64,000 nt of DNA from Oidiodendron maius Zn (GCA_000827325.1 KN832871.1:868001-932000), one strand, 5' to 3'. Counted from the first letter of the stretch, positions 45,007-58,491 are shown. A program made the numbers and translations. Notes: generated by a model not told the origin, from the sequence alone.

Positions 45007-47144
45007 TCAGTCTGCGTCGAGCCAAACCAGGCGTCGAAACGTCAACGCTCTCTGATGGTTCAGGTCGCGAACCTTAATGTTCGCTGCCGTATTCTGGCAG
45101 AAAATCTTCAATCCAACTACAAGGGGAGCGGTCCAGGGCTGATCCTGTGCCTGTACCTGAGAAGTATGCTCCTTGGGTTTAGCAGCAGTATTCCTAGTGC
45201 ACGCCTTAATATCCCTTGCTCTTTGTGCGGCTGTGGCTTGTACTTTGCTCTTGGCATGAGCAGTCTCGTACGCACGACCAGTTCGGATAAGTTTTCCTCG
45301 TCTTGAGAGCCAGTTTTGCTCGATGACATCCTCGATTAGTGGCTGTGTACTGTCTCTATATGCCCCTACCTTCATCAGAACATCATACGTCCCGGGCTTG
45401 AGATCGACCTCAGTAACGGCGGAACGATCACCAGATGAGTAGCCTCGGACGATGTGCTCCTTATTCCCGTACTTGTGAAGATGAAAGGCTAGATCGTAGC
45501 TGTACTGCCCGACCAAACCACCATAGTAACGGGAATCTAGCTGAGATAGAGCGATCACGGCAGGGGTAGGTGACTTGATGGTAAACTCGAATATAGTGGG
45601 AATGGATGCCCCAGACCATGGGACCTGTATTGTGGTCCAGTGCTGTGATACATTCCGCTCAGGACTAAAGAGACGGGTGCGCCAGACTTGGACGAACCGG
45701 CCCAGGAAATCGGAATATGGCATCCAAAAGATGCCTTCATTCCCGAACTTATAATCAAGGTCCTCGAGAGCTTGGGCAGTCCACTCCTTAGAGCCATCGC
45801 TCCAAGGTCCAGTCCATTCTACCTTCCCCCAAGGGTTTTTGATCATCAGGAGTCGTTCGTCTCGATAGTTTACAGCCCGAAGGACAGAGTATGCATGACC
45901 GTCTTCGATGCCTTGTCGCCCTCGCTGGTAGGGGTCCGGATGCCCATACTCTCGCGTACCGGCGCCAATTAAGAAAAGCTTGTTCACATTACGGAAGCAT
46001 TCATCCCATAACTCGTCGCGGTCACTGATACTGGCTGAGACGACTTCATTGGTGATGCCCCCTGTAAGGTCTTCAACGCCCTCACTTAATTAAAATTAGT
46101 AGCAGCGGCAGTCAAAAGTAGAGTATTAGGCTTACCCTGGCCAGCCTCCATCAATGGCAGCAAAATCTCCATGAGCTTTTGCAAAGGCTTTCTCAATCAA
46201 GGGAACCCAGATCTCCTGTGGATGGGCACAGCTAGCATAGAAAAGCGCGTCGGAGCCGCTCTGGTATGTCTGTCTCCACAGCTCCCTGGAGACCTCTTGA
46301 TCCAATTGGGAGTGAGAGGCATCCCAGGTAACTCTTCTCTCATCCGTGCAGTCATCGTAATCTGGGACCTTGAGATACAGCTTGTCGTCGACGACCTCGG
46401 ATATCCATTCGCCGTCGCGGTAAAATAAGAACCCATAGACGCCAATCCGCTCGTTGCGACACGAAGGGGGGGCAATGTTCTGGATCAGGGATGGAACTTC
46501 TGTATCGACGCATAGGGATCCGAGGGAGGAGATAAACCAGCAGTCTCCTTCTGCGCCCTGACGAATATCCCTGACATGCGCCTTCTTATTCACGTAAAAT
46601 TGCGGATCGTCGAAGATCCAGTCTACACGCTTGGCACAGGCTGGTATAGGCATGACTGATTCGGATTCGGCTGGGTGATTTTGCTGGTTAGTGTTGGTGA
46701 CCTTACCTACGGTTGAGGCCTGGCTAGAGGTGTCTGCCGGAGTCGCATCTGCCTTGTCCTTTGCGGCAGCACCAGAAGATGGTTTGGCTGTCAAGGGGAC
46801 CAAACAATCATACATGTTGTCAAGATTGAAATCAGGATCTGTGTATTTTGCATTGATACGCTTGCACTCGGCGACGATCTGTGAAACTATTGTCTCGCAT
46901 TCTTTGAGAGCTGACTGATAAGACTGCGCCACGCTTCGCCCACTGGCGAGGTCTTTTGGTGTGCGCTGCTGGGTTATTTGGGAATAGATACCGGGAGGGA
47001 GGACAGAAGGGGCTGTAGATAGTCAGTGGCTGCAATATGATGATCGAGAAGGGCCGTACGCAACGCCACTGTAGTCGGCAGTCGGGATGCCCAAAAAGTG
47101 TCAATGGCCCGCTGGGGACTGGGAGCAGCTTTGGCAAGTGACAT
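45007..47144 (-). CDS. Calpain-type cysteine protease
   Basis: A 679-residue cytosolic protease of family C2. Exons 47144-47060, 47012-46136, 46084-45007. An N-terminal helical segment (ALKECETIVSQIVAECKRIN) and a variable linker precede the catalytic core: RQGAEGDCWFISSLGSL (Cys186), EGVEDLTGGITNEV, DGHAYSVLRAVNYRDERLL (His384) and IKNPWG (Asn404), so the triad is complete. A C2-like beta-sandwich follows (WTTIQVPWSGAS, VIALSQLDSRYYGGLVGQY, AVTEVDLKPGTYDVLMKVGA), then a basic helical tail. No EF-hands are present, so calcium would act through the core only. The layout fits the general fungal calpain group rather than PalB/Rim13, which carries a MIT domain. The start ATG at 47144 depends on a small first exon joined by a GTACGG donor. 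Substrates are unknown. Confidence 0.9.
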
Positions 47145-48709
47145 GCTTGCCGGACGGTAGGAAGATAGCGAAGGGGATCGGAACGAGGAGATTATGTTGC
47201 TATAAGTTATATGAAGGGTCTGTAGGAAAGAATGAGGAGGACGTTGTTAAAAGGAGAATAGCTAGGTCGGAAAACGCTAGAAATTGTAAAATGAGGTCGC
47301 GACGCTCAGATGAAAAATACAGGCATAGCGGGGAGGAGCGGATGATACAAATGAAAGAAAACACTAGGAGAGGAGAGGAAAGGGAAATGGAACCCGCGAC
47401 ACTCGAGGGATCTCGCTGGGGCAGGAACAGATCAGCTGTGACGGCCGCCTGAACACCATCTGGATGTTCATCATTGGGAGGTATACTATACTGTAGGAGG
47501 TTGTGCGTCTTGGCATGACATCTAGTCAGTCGCCCTAGTCAAGAGGCGGCTGGCCAGTACATATCGTGGATATCTACACGCCGATATACATATAAACGGT
47601 TCTCTCCTCTGGTCAGCCGGGAATCTCAGGTGGGCGAGGCGAGGTTCAAGGCAGACAAGGGTCACGAGATCGGCTAACCTCATATACATTTAGCGTCACT
47701 TCTCTCGCCGTAGAGCCACGCGCGTGGAACCGTAGCCGTACTAAGGAGTGGTGGCCTGGGGCAGCAAGGCGCCGAGAAGAAAATACGGATCCATGGAAGG
47801 AGGGAAAAAGGGAAAAGGGAAGAAACAGGAGAGACACGAGAAGAAGAAACAGCCAATGATAGACAAAGATAGGCACCAGACCCGAATCCAGTACGCATCC
47901 GAAAACTTCAGATACCACGCTCCCCACGTCCTCCAGCACGAGGACTCAGGATAAAATGAATAAAACAGTAATAGTTTTTTCCATGCTCACGGTAACGAGC
48001 GTCCCCTATCTCAGGTCGAGCGGCGTCCAGCCAATCAGGAGGGGCGGGCCGCCATTACACGTCCCTCCATCTCACCACGACGGGTGTGCGTGGGGACGAG
48101 AGAGCGCGAGATGTTGGCGCAGGAAAAGAGAATGCTGCTGCGAGCAGCCACCAGGAGGGCCGGAGCTGGAGCCTGAGATGAGAATGCGATAGAAGACGAG
48201 ATAAACAGCCTGCCCTGTAGACCATCATCCTCCCCCCTTTTGCATGGATATTCCTGCGCTCCCCAAACCTCCAAAACCTTTCCCCCGAGCGCGGCGATGC
48301 GTTCTGGGCGTGGTTTCTGCCAGGCGGCCGGCTGAGCATTCCAACGCCTGCAAGAGAGATTCTTCCCTCCGGCCACCACCACAAACCAGCGCCCACTCAC
48401 GTCGTCCACGCCTCGCCCTTTTATCATCCATCACCATCACCACCATCATCCCCATCATCCCCATCTTCTTCATCGTCTTCTTCCACACCATCATCAGAGC
48501 CACCACCCGACTCCCATCCTCACACCCTCTGCTCCATCATCACCACGCTTTTTGTCTCGCCTTCTCTCCCTTTCTCCCTCTCGCTCCTGCAGAGCCCGAC
48601 CACCACCTCGAATCCGACCGCCCACCACACACCCCCCGAATGGAGCCATAATTGTCGTCCGCCCCTATCGCCGTCCTGTCTGTGTTGAAGGGCGCCCTCT
48701 TCCGGCATC
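47145..48709. promoter_or_regulatory. Divergent region calpain/ino80, with ino80 leader
   Basis: 1.57 kb. A CCAAT box is present at about 48030 (GCCAATCAGG). From 48420 to 48600 the + strand is CT/CAT-rich. A 135-codon ATG-initiated frame at 48244-48651 ends 58 bp before the ino80 start (listed separately). Confidence 0.5.
48244..48651 (+). CDS. Possible long upstream ORF in the ino80 leader
   Basis: An ATG-started frame of 135 codons (MDIPALPKPPKPFPRARR...), rich in Pro, Arg, His and Ser, with an Ile/Phe-rich hydrophobic stretch (TITTIIPIIPIFFIVFFHTI). The composition follows the CT-rich DNA, so coding is doubtful. If transcription of ino80 begins upstream of 48244 it would act as an inhibitory upstream ORF, since it closes 58 bp before the main start without overlapping it. 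Confidence 0.2.
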   Translation: MDIPALPKPPKPFPRARRCVLGVVSARRPAEHSNACKRDSSLRPPPQTSAHSRRPRLALLSSITITTIIPIIPIFFIVFFHTIIRATTRLPSSHPLLHHHHAFCLAFSPFLPLAPAEPDHHLESDRPPHTPRMEP

Positions 48710-51700
48710 ATGGACTCGATGTATCACTCGACCGTGATGCACCGCCCGGCCGACGACGACGACGAGAGGCTGCGCCGGGAGAGGATCTTGGACAACGCGA
48801 GCACCCCCGGCGCTGCTGCCAGCACGAGCACCGCCATCTCCAATGTCAATGCCAATGCCGCCGCGGCTGCCGGTGACAGTGCTGCCGGTGCGACGCTCAA
48901 CAACTCGCGTCCTTTCGATGCGCGCTCGCCCACGCAGTCCGACTTCCATCATCCTCCACCACCGCCGCCACCCTTCTCGCCCACTAACGGCCATCCGCGT
49001 CCCCAGTTTAACAGTCCCTATCATCCCCCGACGCCCTCGCCGCTGCCCATGCCCGCGCCCTCGCACCCTCCTCACGGCGTCACGGCATCTCAGCCTTATG
49101 CCAGCGACTACGTCTCGGCACCACGCGACAAACCCGCCAGCAACTATTACGACCCGACGTCGGACTCGGGCGAGAGGCGGCCGGCCGAGAATGCGTCGTG
49201 GCAGGACGCTCAGGCGCGAACTCCACAGGTATGGACGTGCCCATTTCATCTCCCGCGGCGCCCTTGCGTGAAATCGCTAACATCATCTCAGAGCCGAGAG
49301 TCCTACCATACCTATCCTGCCGCTGTCGAGCCCCCCAAGTTCTACAACGGCTCCTACACCTCCCCCGTGAGCTCGACATTTCCGCCACGCTCGCCCATCT
49401 CACACGCCCACCCACCGCGTCCCTCCTCCATCTCGCAGTCGCCCAGCCTACCCCCGATGGCATCTCCTGTGGCACGAACGAATGGCGTGGCGATCGGAGG
49501 CGCTGTCATCAAGCAAGAACCAGCTCCTCCAGTGGTACGTACTTTCCCATCTTCTATGGACAGGAGGCAATGTCTAACGTATAGGCCGAACAGACGCCCA
49601 GCAGACCAGCAGACCCGATGGCCTTCTCCAGCATCCTGTCAAGCGCTGACCCTCCACCTCCCCAGCCAATAGCCTCTCCAGTCACGAAATCTCGAAAACC
49701 TTCACGCGAGGCGAAACCGGCTGTACCCAAAGCCGAGCCTGGCTCAAGAGCCGGCTCACGACAGTCCTCCGCCGCCCCTACACCAGCGCCCACCTCGACT
49801 CGAGTGCCTGCCAAGAGGAAGGCAAATGGAGAGGCCAAGCCAAAGGGCTCCCCCAAGCCGAAGCAGCTCTCCCTCGAGCAGGAGAAGGAGATACATGCCC
49901 TCCTGGCTCAGTTGGATGCCGAAGTGAGTGATATCGATACGCCCGACTTCGATGATATCAAGAAGATCTTCAAAGTGCGATCTCTGAAGCGAAAACTGGA
50001 CGTGGAGATCGTCGAGGTCGGTAGGGCGAAGCTGCGCCGAACACAATTCGCAGATAAAATGGTGGCAAGACTCAATAACCACGCCCAGTATGGCGAGGAT
50101 CGCTATAGGGCGATCCACCAAGACGCTGCCGTCACTGCCGTTCAGGAGAGGGAAGTCCAGGCGGAGAAAGAGCGGAAGAAGGACATGCAGCGCAAGCGTC
50201 GCAGAGAGAAGACGGTGGCCACCAACATTGAGCAGAAGGAGATTGCCATGGCCAAGGCTCAGGCGGCTGAGGATGAGCAGGAGAGACAGAAATTCATCCG
50301 TGAGGCGCAGAGAGCGGAGAAGAAGGCCCAGCAAACCAAGATCATCCTTGCGCGAGGCGAGAAGGGTCCAGAGATATCAGCTGTTTCACCGATTGAGCCG
50401 AACTTTGCGGGAGGCATGATGTCCACCTTCACAACCGTAGACGCCGAACCGAAGCCCAAGACGAAGCGTGGAGGCGGCGGCCGACTACGGAAGTCGAAGG
50501 AACAGAAGCAGGCCGAGAAGGACTCTGCTGAAGCTGCTCAGGCTGCCATCGATGCTGGCGAGGAACCCTCCCAAGCCGCCACATCGACCAAAGATGAGCC
50601 TCGTATCAGGATTAGACTGAATGCTAAAGAGTCCAAGGAGAACCGCGAAGAGTCGCCTGCTACGTTCGAGCCATTCGTGTCCAAGGGATATAATCAGATA
50701 TACGATCAAATCTGGCGTGATCTTGCACGCAAAGATGTCAGCAAGGTCTACAAGATGGCCACGGACTCATACAATGTCAAGCAGTCGAATCTGAAGAAGA
50801 CCGCGATTTTAGCCTCGAAGGAGGCTAAGAGATGGCAGCTCCGCACCAACAAAGGCACCAAGGACCTTCAGGCTAGAGCAAAGCGTGTCATGCGTGAGAT
50901 GATGTCCTTCTGGAAGCGCAACGAACGAGAGGATCGTGATCTTCGACGTGCCGCTGAGAAGCAAGAGATTGAAGCCGCAAAGAAGGCCGAGGCGGACCGA
51001 GAAGCCAACCGGCAGAAGCGGAAGCTCAACTTCCTCATCTCGCAGACCGAGCTATACTCCCATTTCATTGGCAAGAAGATCAAAACCGATGAGGTCGAGC
51101 GGTCAACGGATCACCCAGATGTGGTAGTCCCAGTTGGCAAGGATGCTGCAGCCTCGACAAGCATCAAATTACCGGACGGGACTGTCACCACTGCTGGAAA
51201 GGTCACAAACTTTGAGAATCTCGACTTCGATGCAGAAGACGATACCGCCCTCCAGGCTGCCGCTATGGCAAATGCGCAACATGCTATCCAAGAGGCTCAG
51301 AACAAGGCCAGAGCATTCAATAACAAGGACGAAGGTCCGACCATGGACGAGGAGGGCGAAATGAACTTTCAAAATCCTGCCGGCATGGGCGATGTTGATA
51401 TTGAGCAACCAAAGATGCTCCAAGCCCAGCTCAAGGAGTACCAGCTCAAGGGCCTCAACTGGCTCGTCAATCTCTACGAACAGGGTATCAATGGCATTCT
51501 CGCCGACGAAATGGGTCTCGGCAAGACTGTTCAGTCAATCTCGGTTATGGCGTACCTAGCGGAGAAGCACGGTATCTGGGGCCCTTTCTTGGTTGTCGCC
51601 CCGGCATCTACCCTTCACAATTGGCAGCAGGAGATCACCAAGTTCGTACCTACACTGAAGGTCTTGCCGTACTGGGGCACAGCCGGTGATCGAAAGGTGC

Positions 51701-54076
51701 TGAGAAAGTTTTGGGATCGCAAACATATAACCTATACTCAGGACGCCCCATTCCATGTCCTGGTCACATCGTACCAACTTGTTGTATCCGATGTTAACTA
51801 TTTTCAGAAGATGAGATGGCAGTACATGATTTTAGACGAGGCGCAGGCCATCAAGAGCTCCCAGAGCTCAAGATGGAAGAGTCTCCTTGGTTTCCACTGT
51901 CGCAACCGTCTATTGCTAACGGGTACCCCTATTCAAAACAACATGCAGGAGCTGTGGGCGTTGTTACATTTTATCATGCCCAGCTTGTTCGACTCACACG
52001 ACGAATTCAGCGAGTGGTTCTCCAAAGATATCGAGAGCCACGCTCAGAGTAACACCAAACTCAACGAGGATCAACTCAAGCGTCTACATATGATCCTTAA
52101 GCCATTCATGCTTCGTCGTGTCAAGAAGCATGTGCAGAAAGAACTTGGGGACAAGATCGAAGAAGATGTATTCTGCGACCTCACTTATCGTCAACGTGCA
52201 TACTATAGCAATCTTCGCAACCAGATTAGCATTATGGATCTCATTGAGAAGGCAACTGTTGGAGATGATAATGACACTGGAACCCTTATGAACTTGGTCA
52301 TGCAGTTCCGGAAGGTCTGCAATCACCCTGATCTATTCGAACGAGCAGATACTACATCGCCTCTATCTTTTGGCCACTTCGCAGAGACTGCATCCTTCAT
52401 GCGAGAGGGATCCAATGTCAATCTCGTTTACTCAACTCGCAATCTAATTGAGTATGTCCTACCACGACTGATCTGGCGTGAAGATGGTCGAATGGACTTG
52501 CCAGGACGACGGAACCAGAGGGCCGGCTTCAAAAGCAGATACCTCAATCATCTGTTGAACATTTGGACACCCGAAAACGTCAAGCAGCAACTGCAGAATG
52601 ATGAAGCCTTCTCATGGCTTCGGTTTGTAGACTCATCAGTTGGGGAAGTGTCGAATGCTGCGAAGAAGGGCATCTTTAGTCGAGCAGTGGATCTTGCTAA
52701 GAAGCAGCGCGAACTTGGTGCACTCAGCATTGTCTATGACGAGGAAGGAGAGAAGGCCTACTTCCCAGCTCATGCTATGTTTCAAATCGTGGAACGAGAA
52801 GATCGCAAGCCACTAGCCGAAGTCACTAATGAGGGATACATGAGCAGGCTCTTGAACGTTTCCAAAGATGTCTGGGCAGACGCTGGACTCGGCCGAATGG
52901 AACAATGCAGTCGCCCAGCTGCGTCTGCTCCACCAATTGAAGTCGTATGTTCTAGCCGCGGTGCTGTGACTGAGAAGGATGATATCCTTTTTAACGTTCC
53001 CGTGCGTAGGGCCTTGTATGGCCCATCGCCTGTGGAGGAGAAAGCTCTCATTACAACCAAACTTCCTCCTTCGCTTTATCCCCCGTCCAAGATGGTCCCT
53101 GCGCCAACAGCAGAAAAGCAACGCTTTACTAATATCCGCGTACCGTCTATGCGCCGCTTTGTTACCGATTCTGGGAAGCTGGCAAAGCTGGACAGTCTCC
53201 TATTCAAGCTCAAGGAAGGTGGCCATCGTGTGCTACTGTACTTTCAAATGACCAAGATGATTGACCTTATGGAGGAGTTCCTTACGTACAGAAACTACAA
53301 GTATCTCCGTTTGGACGGCTCGACCAAGCTCGAGGACCGCAGAGACACTGTCCACGATTTTCAGACCCGTCCGGATATCTTCATCTTCCTACTCAGTACT
53401 CGTGCCGGTGGTCTGGGTATCAATCTTACGTCGGCCGACACCGTCATCTTCTACGACTCGGACTGGAACCCGACGATTGACTCCCAGGCCATGGACCGTG
53501 CCCATCGCTTAGGCCAGACGAAGCAGGTCACCGTGTACCGCATGATCACACGCGGCACGATCGAGGAGCGAATCAGGAAGCGAGCCCTCCAGAAAGAAGA
53601 GGTCCAGAAGGTCGTCATGACTGGTGGGGCTGGTGTTGACTTCAACACTCGTAGCAAGGAGAATAGGACTAAGGATATCGCTATGTGGCTAGTGGATGAC
53701 GATGAAGCAGCTGAGATTGAGCGGAAGGAAGCCGAGATTGCAGCGCTGGAAGCCAGCCAACCAGAGAAGACTGGCAAGAAGGCGAAGGGAAGGAAGAGAA
53801 AGGCAGAGGGTGCACTCGGAGGCAGCTTGGAGGATATGTATCATGAAGGTAAGCCGCATTTCTCCTCTTCACAAGCTCGATATTAACGTCACGCCTATAG
53901 GTGAAGGACATTTCGATGATGGTAGCAACCGCCCGTCAGGAGCCGCGACTCCAATTGGAGCAGGCAGCGACATTGGGGTGCGGGGCAAGAAGCCCCGAAA
54001 GGCCGGTGGAGGAAAGAAAGCCAAGACGGCCAAGCAGAGGCTGGCCATGGCAGACGGGGACGTGGATATGGGCTGA
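48710..54076 (+). CDS. ino80: Chromatin remodelling ATPase Ino80
   Basis: The 1733-residue catalytic subunit of the INO80 complex, which slides nucleosomes and edits H2A.Z at promoters, forks and breaks. Exons 48710-49228, 49292-49534, 49585-53848, 53901-54076. The first about 350 residues are Pro/Ser-rich and disordered. A long charged coiled coil leads to the DBINO/HSA region (about 622-752; [35 protein letters not shown]), which binds actin and Arps. The first helicase half has [17 protein letters not shown] (Lys901), DEAQ near 1005 and [10 protein letters not shown] large insertion follows before the second half ([56 protein letters not shown]), as typical for Ino80-class Snf2 enzymes. 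The C-terminus is basic. All ATPase motifs are intact. Confidence 0.97.
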
Positions 54077-56025
54077 AGCAACTTTAAGCCTGCATCTCTT
54101 CACACCACTGGCTATCAATAATCGAGTTAATAAAATTGGCTCTTCAACAGTCAACAATAGAGAAGAAATCCGCCCCGACAAGCAATTGTATTATAACAAA
54201 CACACAAGGAACACAGCATGCAGTGGGGTTGGGTTTAGGTTTTGCACGCATGCATGGAAAGGGAGGGATCTTCCTCAATACAACTACGGGTGATACACAT
54301 GTGATAATAGAATTCGGCCTAGGGTTTCTCACCGTACTACACGAGGCGTTCGTTTTTGTTTTGTTGTCTCAAATTATCTTTTTGGAAGACGATTAGGGAA
54401 GATCGATTCGGGAGCCACAAAAAAAAACGAGAATATAGAAGAAACTGTAATACTACTATTGTTCCGTCCGTCTGCATGCGTTAGCTACCTATGATTGTGG
54501 AACTACTGTATGGAATCAAGCTAATGCTGACCTACTTCTCGTAAAGTGAGGTACATCGCACGCTAGAAGTATGCACTCTCATCTGATCTTTGATCACACG
54601 GGAAGTGACACCGCGGAGCAACTCTCTAATATCTGTTGCACATCGCACCCTCAGCGCTTTCGTGAGATCTATCGACTTAGAAATACGCTAGTAATTGGTT
54701 ATCAGGTTTATTGCCCTAAGAGGGAGTAATTATATTCTGATTATCAAGTTATGTTGCATATCGCAATCGAGGCCTTCGATTCTGCTCGATAGGCGCTGCA
54801 TCGTGATACAGTCAGTACGCATCAAGAAAATGCTGACTGACTACTGCACTAGAATTGATTAGTAGTTATACCTACCTATTAAATATTCCTATGAAATTTG
54901 TCACGCGTCACATGTGAACATATATATTTCTTCTCAGCTGCTTGTTCGGGAATTGCAGATAAACCGAGTGGGATGTTTCATATCGAAAACCGCACTTAGA
55001 TTTACCCTACTTAGCAGTCCCTTGCGGGTACATCTCTGAAAATCGACTCGCAGGAATTGAGCTAGAAGATTTATTCTTAGCCTTCAACCATATTTTAAGC
55101 TCTGTGAAAGCAAATAAAGAGAAATTAGATTCTAACGCTGACAGCATGAGAGACTTGGGTCTTTTGATGCAGCCCCACGGATCTTAACATGGAGGACCAT
55201 TGAACATCCAATGGCCAATCCCCTCGATGCAGGGCACTTCTTCTCTGTCTAGTCGACCGCCCATATACGCTGCATAGAGTACAAAACACGCTAATTATAT
55301 CATAGGTTTGTCAGACGGTGATAAGCTGACTGCACTGAAGAAGGAAGAGGCAGTTTGCGGCCGAAGACTCCTCGGAATAGAAAGGCGGGGAAAGGGCTGG
55401 GAAATACGTAGCTTAACAGTAATCGGGTTGAGGTGCACACCCCCAAGAGGCCTTGCGAAACAAGCTTCCCCAGTCTATATATTAATTAAATTTCATATGG
55501 GGCAGAGGCTCCAATACATCTAGCCAAATACAACTAGTTAAGCATAATAATGTTGTCAAATGAACGATATGCATTGTTTAACTTTATCACACATCGCACA
55601 TTTCCAGTCATCAGTAATGTGTAGTCAGCAGGAACCTCAATAAGCAGAACGTATTAAAAGTGGCACTCCCAGATCACGAAGCCCGTCCAGACAAAAGCGT
55701 ACCCTAGAAATCAAGGCTCACCTTGCGGTAGGAACACGGAGGTAAAACGTCTCGTCGGTAGACATCTAGGCCTTCTCTGTGTAGACGCTTTGACCAATCA
55801 GGAAAGAGGTTTTATAATGATGACTTTTTTCTTGCCCGAGGTTTGTGTCAGACCCCACCGCCACATCCGAAGGCGGACAGATTGTCAAGTCATATATTCC
55901 CCATTGCTGGCAACATCGTGATCGTTCTCTTAATTTCTACCCTCACGTATGCTCCCCCTATCGTGACCCCTAAGAATACTGCCCAACTGTCCCATAAGAC
56001 ACGTATACGCTTCGAAGCTGCCACC
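54077..56025. other. Intergenic, hemA upstream region
   Basis: 1.95 kb, AT-rich, with no gene recognised. A CCAAT box at 55794-55798 lies 228 bp before the hemA start (separate entry). Short open frames (e.g. 55308-55523) look like chance. Confidence 0.5.
55794..55798 (+). promoter_or_regulatory. CCAAT box upstream of hemA
   Basis: The context GACCAATCAGG fits the CCAATVR form recognised by the fungal CCAAT-binding complex, which with HapX regulates haem and iron genes in Aspergillus. Placement and gene are right; occupancy is inference. Confidence 0.5.
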
Positions 56026-57907
56026 ATGGACGCAGTCCTTCGCCAGTCGAAGTCCATGTGCCCGTTCTTGAAGAAGACTTCTCCGGCCACGCTCCGAGCT
56101 CTCTCGACCTCTGCCCGCCATGCCTCCTCGCCCTGCGGCGGTAGCATGTCCAATCTGCAGACCATTGCTCGCCGCTGCCCCGTCATGGGCAAGGCAATGG
56201 CTGTGCAGACCGCGAAGGTGGGCAAAATGGGCCTCGGTGGCATTGCAGCCATAGGAGCTGTGAGGACGTTCACGAACAAGACTGGACGTGCCAGGCTCCA
56301 TACAAGCCGTGTTCGGGAAGCCAGACCCATGGAGGATACGCTCTTTAGTCGTGACCAGAGTTCGTCGAGCCCTGCATCCTATAACCAAAGTCTTCACCTT
56401 GCTGACTGAGCCAGTTCCTCGTCCTAAGCACGTCAAGCCTACTGTGGCTCCAGCACGATCACAGGTTCCCAAGTTTAACTATGAAGAATTTTACAATGCC
56501 GAACTAGAGAAGAAGCACAAGGACAAGTCGTACCGCTACTTCAACAACATCAATCGACTCGCCAAGGAATTTCCCCGTGCCCACATGTCCAACAAGGATG
56601 GGCGCGTCACGGTCTGGTGCTCGAATGATTATCTCGGCATGGGTCGTAATCCGCAAGTCTTGAAAACTATGCATGAGACGCTCGATGAGTACGGCGCCGG
56701 TGCAGGCGGGACCAGAAACATCTCGGGACACAATCAACATGCCGTTTCCCTTGAGGCTACGATTGCAAAGCTGCATGCCAAGGACGCAGCATTGGTGTTC
56801 TCGTCTTGCTATGTAGCTAACGATGCTACGCTGGCAACTTTGGGCTCCAAGCTACCTGACTGTGTGATCCTCTCCGACTCACTCAACCACGCCTCCATGA
56901 TCCAGGGAATCCGCCACTCCGGGGCAAAGAAACTAGTCTTCAAACACAATGACCTCGACGACTTGGAAGCTAAATTGGCTAGTCTACCTGTCGACGTGCC
57001 GAAGATCATTGCCTTTGAATCGGTCTATAGCATGTGCGGAAGCATCGGGCCCATCGAAGGGATCTGTGACCTGGCTAAGAAGTACGGCGCTATCACCTTC
57101 CTTGACGAAGTCCACGCGGTAGGTATGTATGGACCACACGGCGCTGGTGTCGCTGAGCACCTGGATTACGAAGCTCATCTTGAAGGACGCCCGAATGGCA
57201 CAATTATGGATCGCATAGATATTATTACCGGTACCCTGGGGAAAGCATACGGATGTGTTGGTGGCTACATTGCAGGATCCGCCAAAATGGTGGACGCCGT
57301 ACGCTCTCTTGCGCCGGGGTTCATTTTCACTACCTCCCTCCCTCCAGCTACCATGGCAGGGGCCAGAGCTGCAATTGAATATCAGACGGAGTACCAGGGC
57401 GATCGTCGTCTCCAACAGTTACATACACGTGCGGTGAAAGACGCCCTGTCGGAAAAGGACATCCCGGTCATCCCTAACCCGAGCCACATCATCCCGATTC
57501 TAGTGGGCAATGCCGAGCTTGCGAAGAAGGCGTCCGATCTCTTGCTCGAGAAGCACGACATCTATGTGCAGAGCATCAATTATCCCACCGTACCCGTTGG
57601 CCAGGAACGACTCCGTATCACTCCCACCCCAGGTCACACACGGGAGCTCCGCGAGCACCTTGTTAACGCCGTCGACTCTGTGTTCAATGAACTGGGCATC
57701 AAACGCACCTCCGAGTGGGCTGCTGAAGGCGGTTTCATCGGCGTTGGTGAGGCGGCTCCCAACCCCGCAATGGTACAGCCGCTCTGGACCGATGCTCAGC
57801 TAGGCGTCGACCACGTCGTGCGCGAGATGAAGACTGGCGGCGCTGTGGGCACGGAGGCATTACTCGAAAGTGCGAGTCTCAGCGCCGTCAGTAATGCTGC
57901 TGCTTAG
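56026..57907 (+). CDS. hemA: 5-aminolevulinate synthase, mitochondrial
   Basis: About 608 residues. It condenses glycine and succinyl-CoA to 5-aminolevulinate in the mitochondrial matrix, the first step of haem synthesis. The start MDAVLRQSK has a good Kozak context (CCACCATGG). The presequence is basic and holds two Cys-Pro haem-regulatory motifs (MCPFLKK and RCPVMGK), which in relatives slow import when haem is plentiful. One intron separates it from the catalytic domain: acceptor CCAG at 56414 after a GCTGAC branch site. The donor is ambiguous (56360 GTTCGT, or nearby GTs in the same phase). The domain has [50 protein letters not shown] and [14 protein letters not shown], whose Lys (about residue 388) carries pyridoxal phosphate. 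The core is complete. Confidence 0.95.
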
Positions 57908-58491
57908 GCGCACGCAAATGCTACTCCTTACCTCCTGTTATCCACGTTCGATAAGAATGTAGGACGCAGTGTGAGCAAGGGAGTTTACTCGACGAGGGAG
58001 AGCTCAGCGGACCCGAAACCACGATCTTTGGAGCGATACAATTAGGCACGTATCTTTGCATGCATGTATTCAATGATTGGAATGAGTCGATTGACATTTA
58101 CGAATGACATCACGTTAATCATTCCCATAAACTATCCTGCGAGCCGAGAAATGTGACATCACAAAAATCATTGTGAGAATTCATGTGTGAATTTGATCAG
58201 GACCGAGCCTAATCTGCTAGCCTAAGTATACAATCTATGCGGCCAGCCCGTATGCGTCTATATCTTCGTAAGGCCGTAGCCAGCCAGCCAGCATGTGTGG
58301 TTCATTGTCATCTAGTGTTGCCATCCCTCCCTATCCCGAACTCCGCCCCGCCTAGCAGGGCATGCAATGCCCAAGTATCATAACGCCAGAATGCAACAGG
58401 TATAAGAGTGCCAGGCCACCGTATGTATGAATGTGTGGTCTCATATCCTTCCTCAATTACTCCTACTCACTCCCTCCTTAAATTCTTGACT
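57908..58491. other. Intergenic between convergent genes
   Basis: 584 bp with the 3' ends of hemA and the coiled-coil gene. Nothing recognised. Confidence 0.5.

Noticed and set aside
48665-49475. Minus-strand frames opposite the ino80 start
   Set aside because: GC-rich shadow of the Pro-rich coding exon; Arg/Gly-rich products.
49756-50334. 192-codon Leu-rich antisense frame within ino80
   Set aside because: Complement of a Lys/Glu coiled coil reads as Leu/Ser/Phe; classic shadow.
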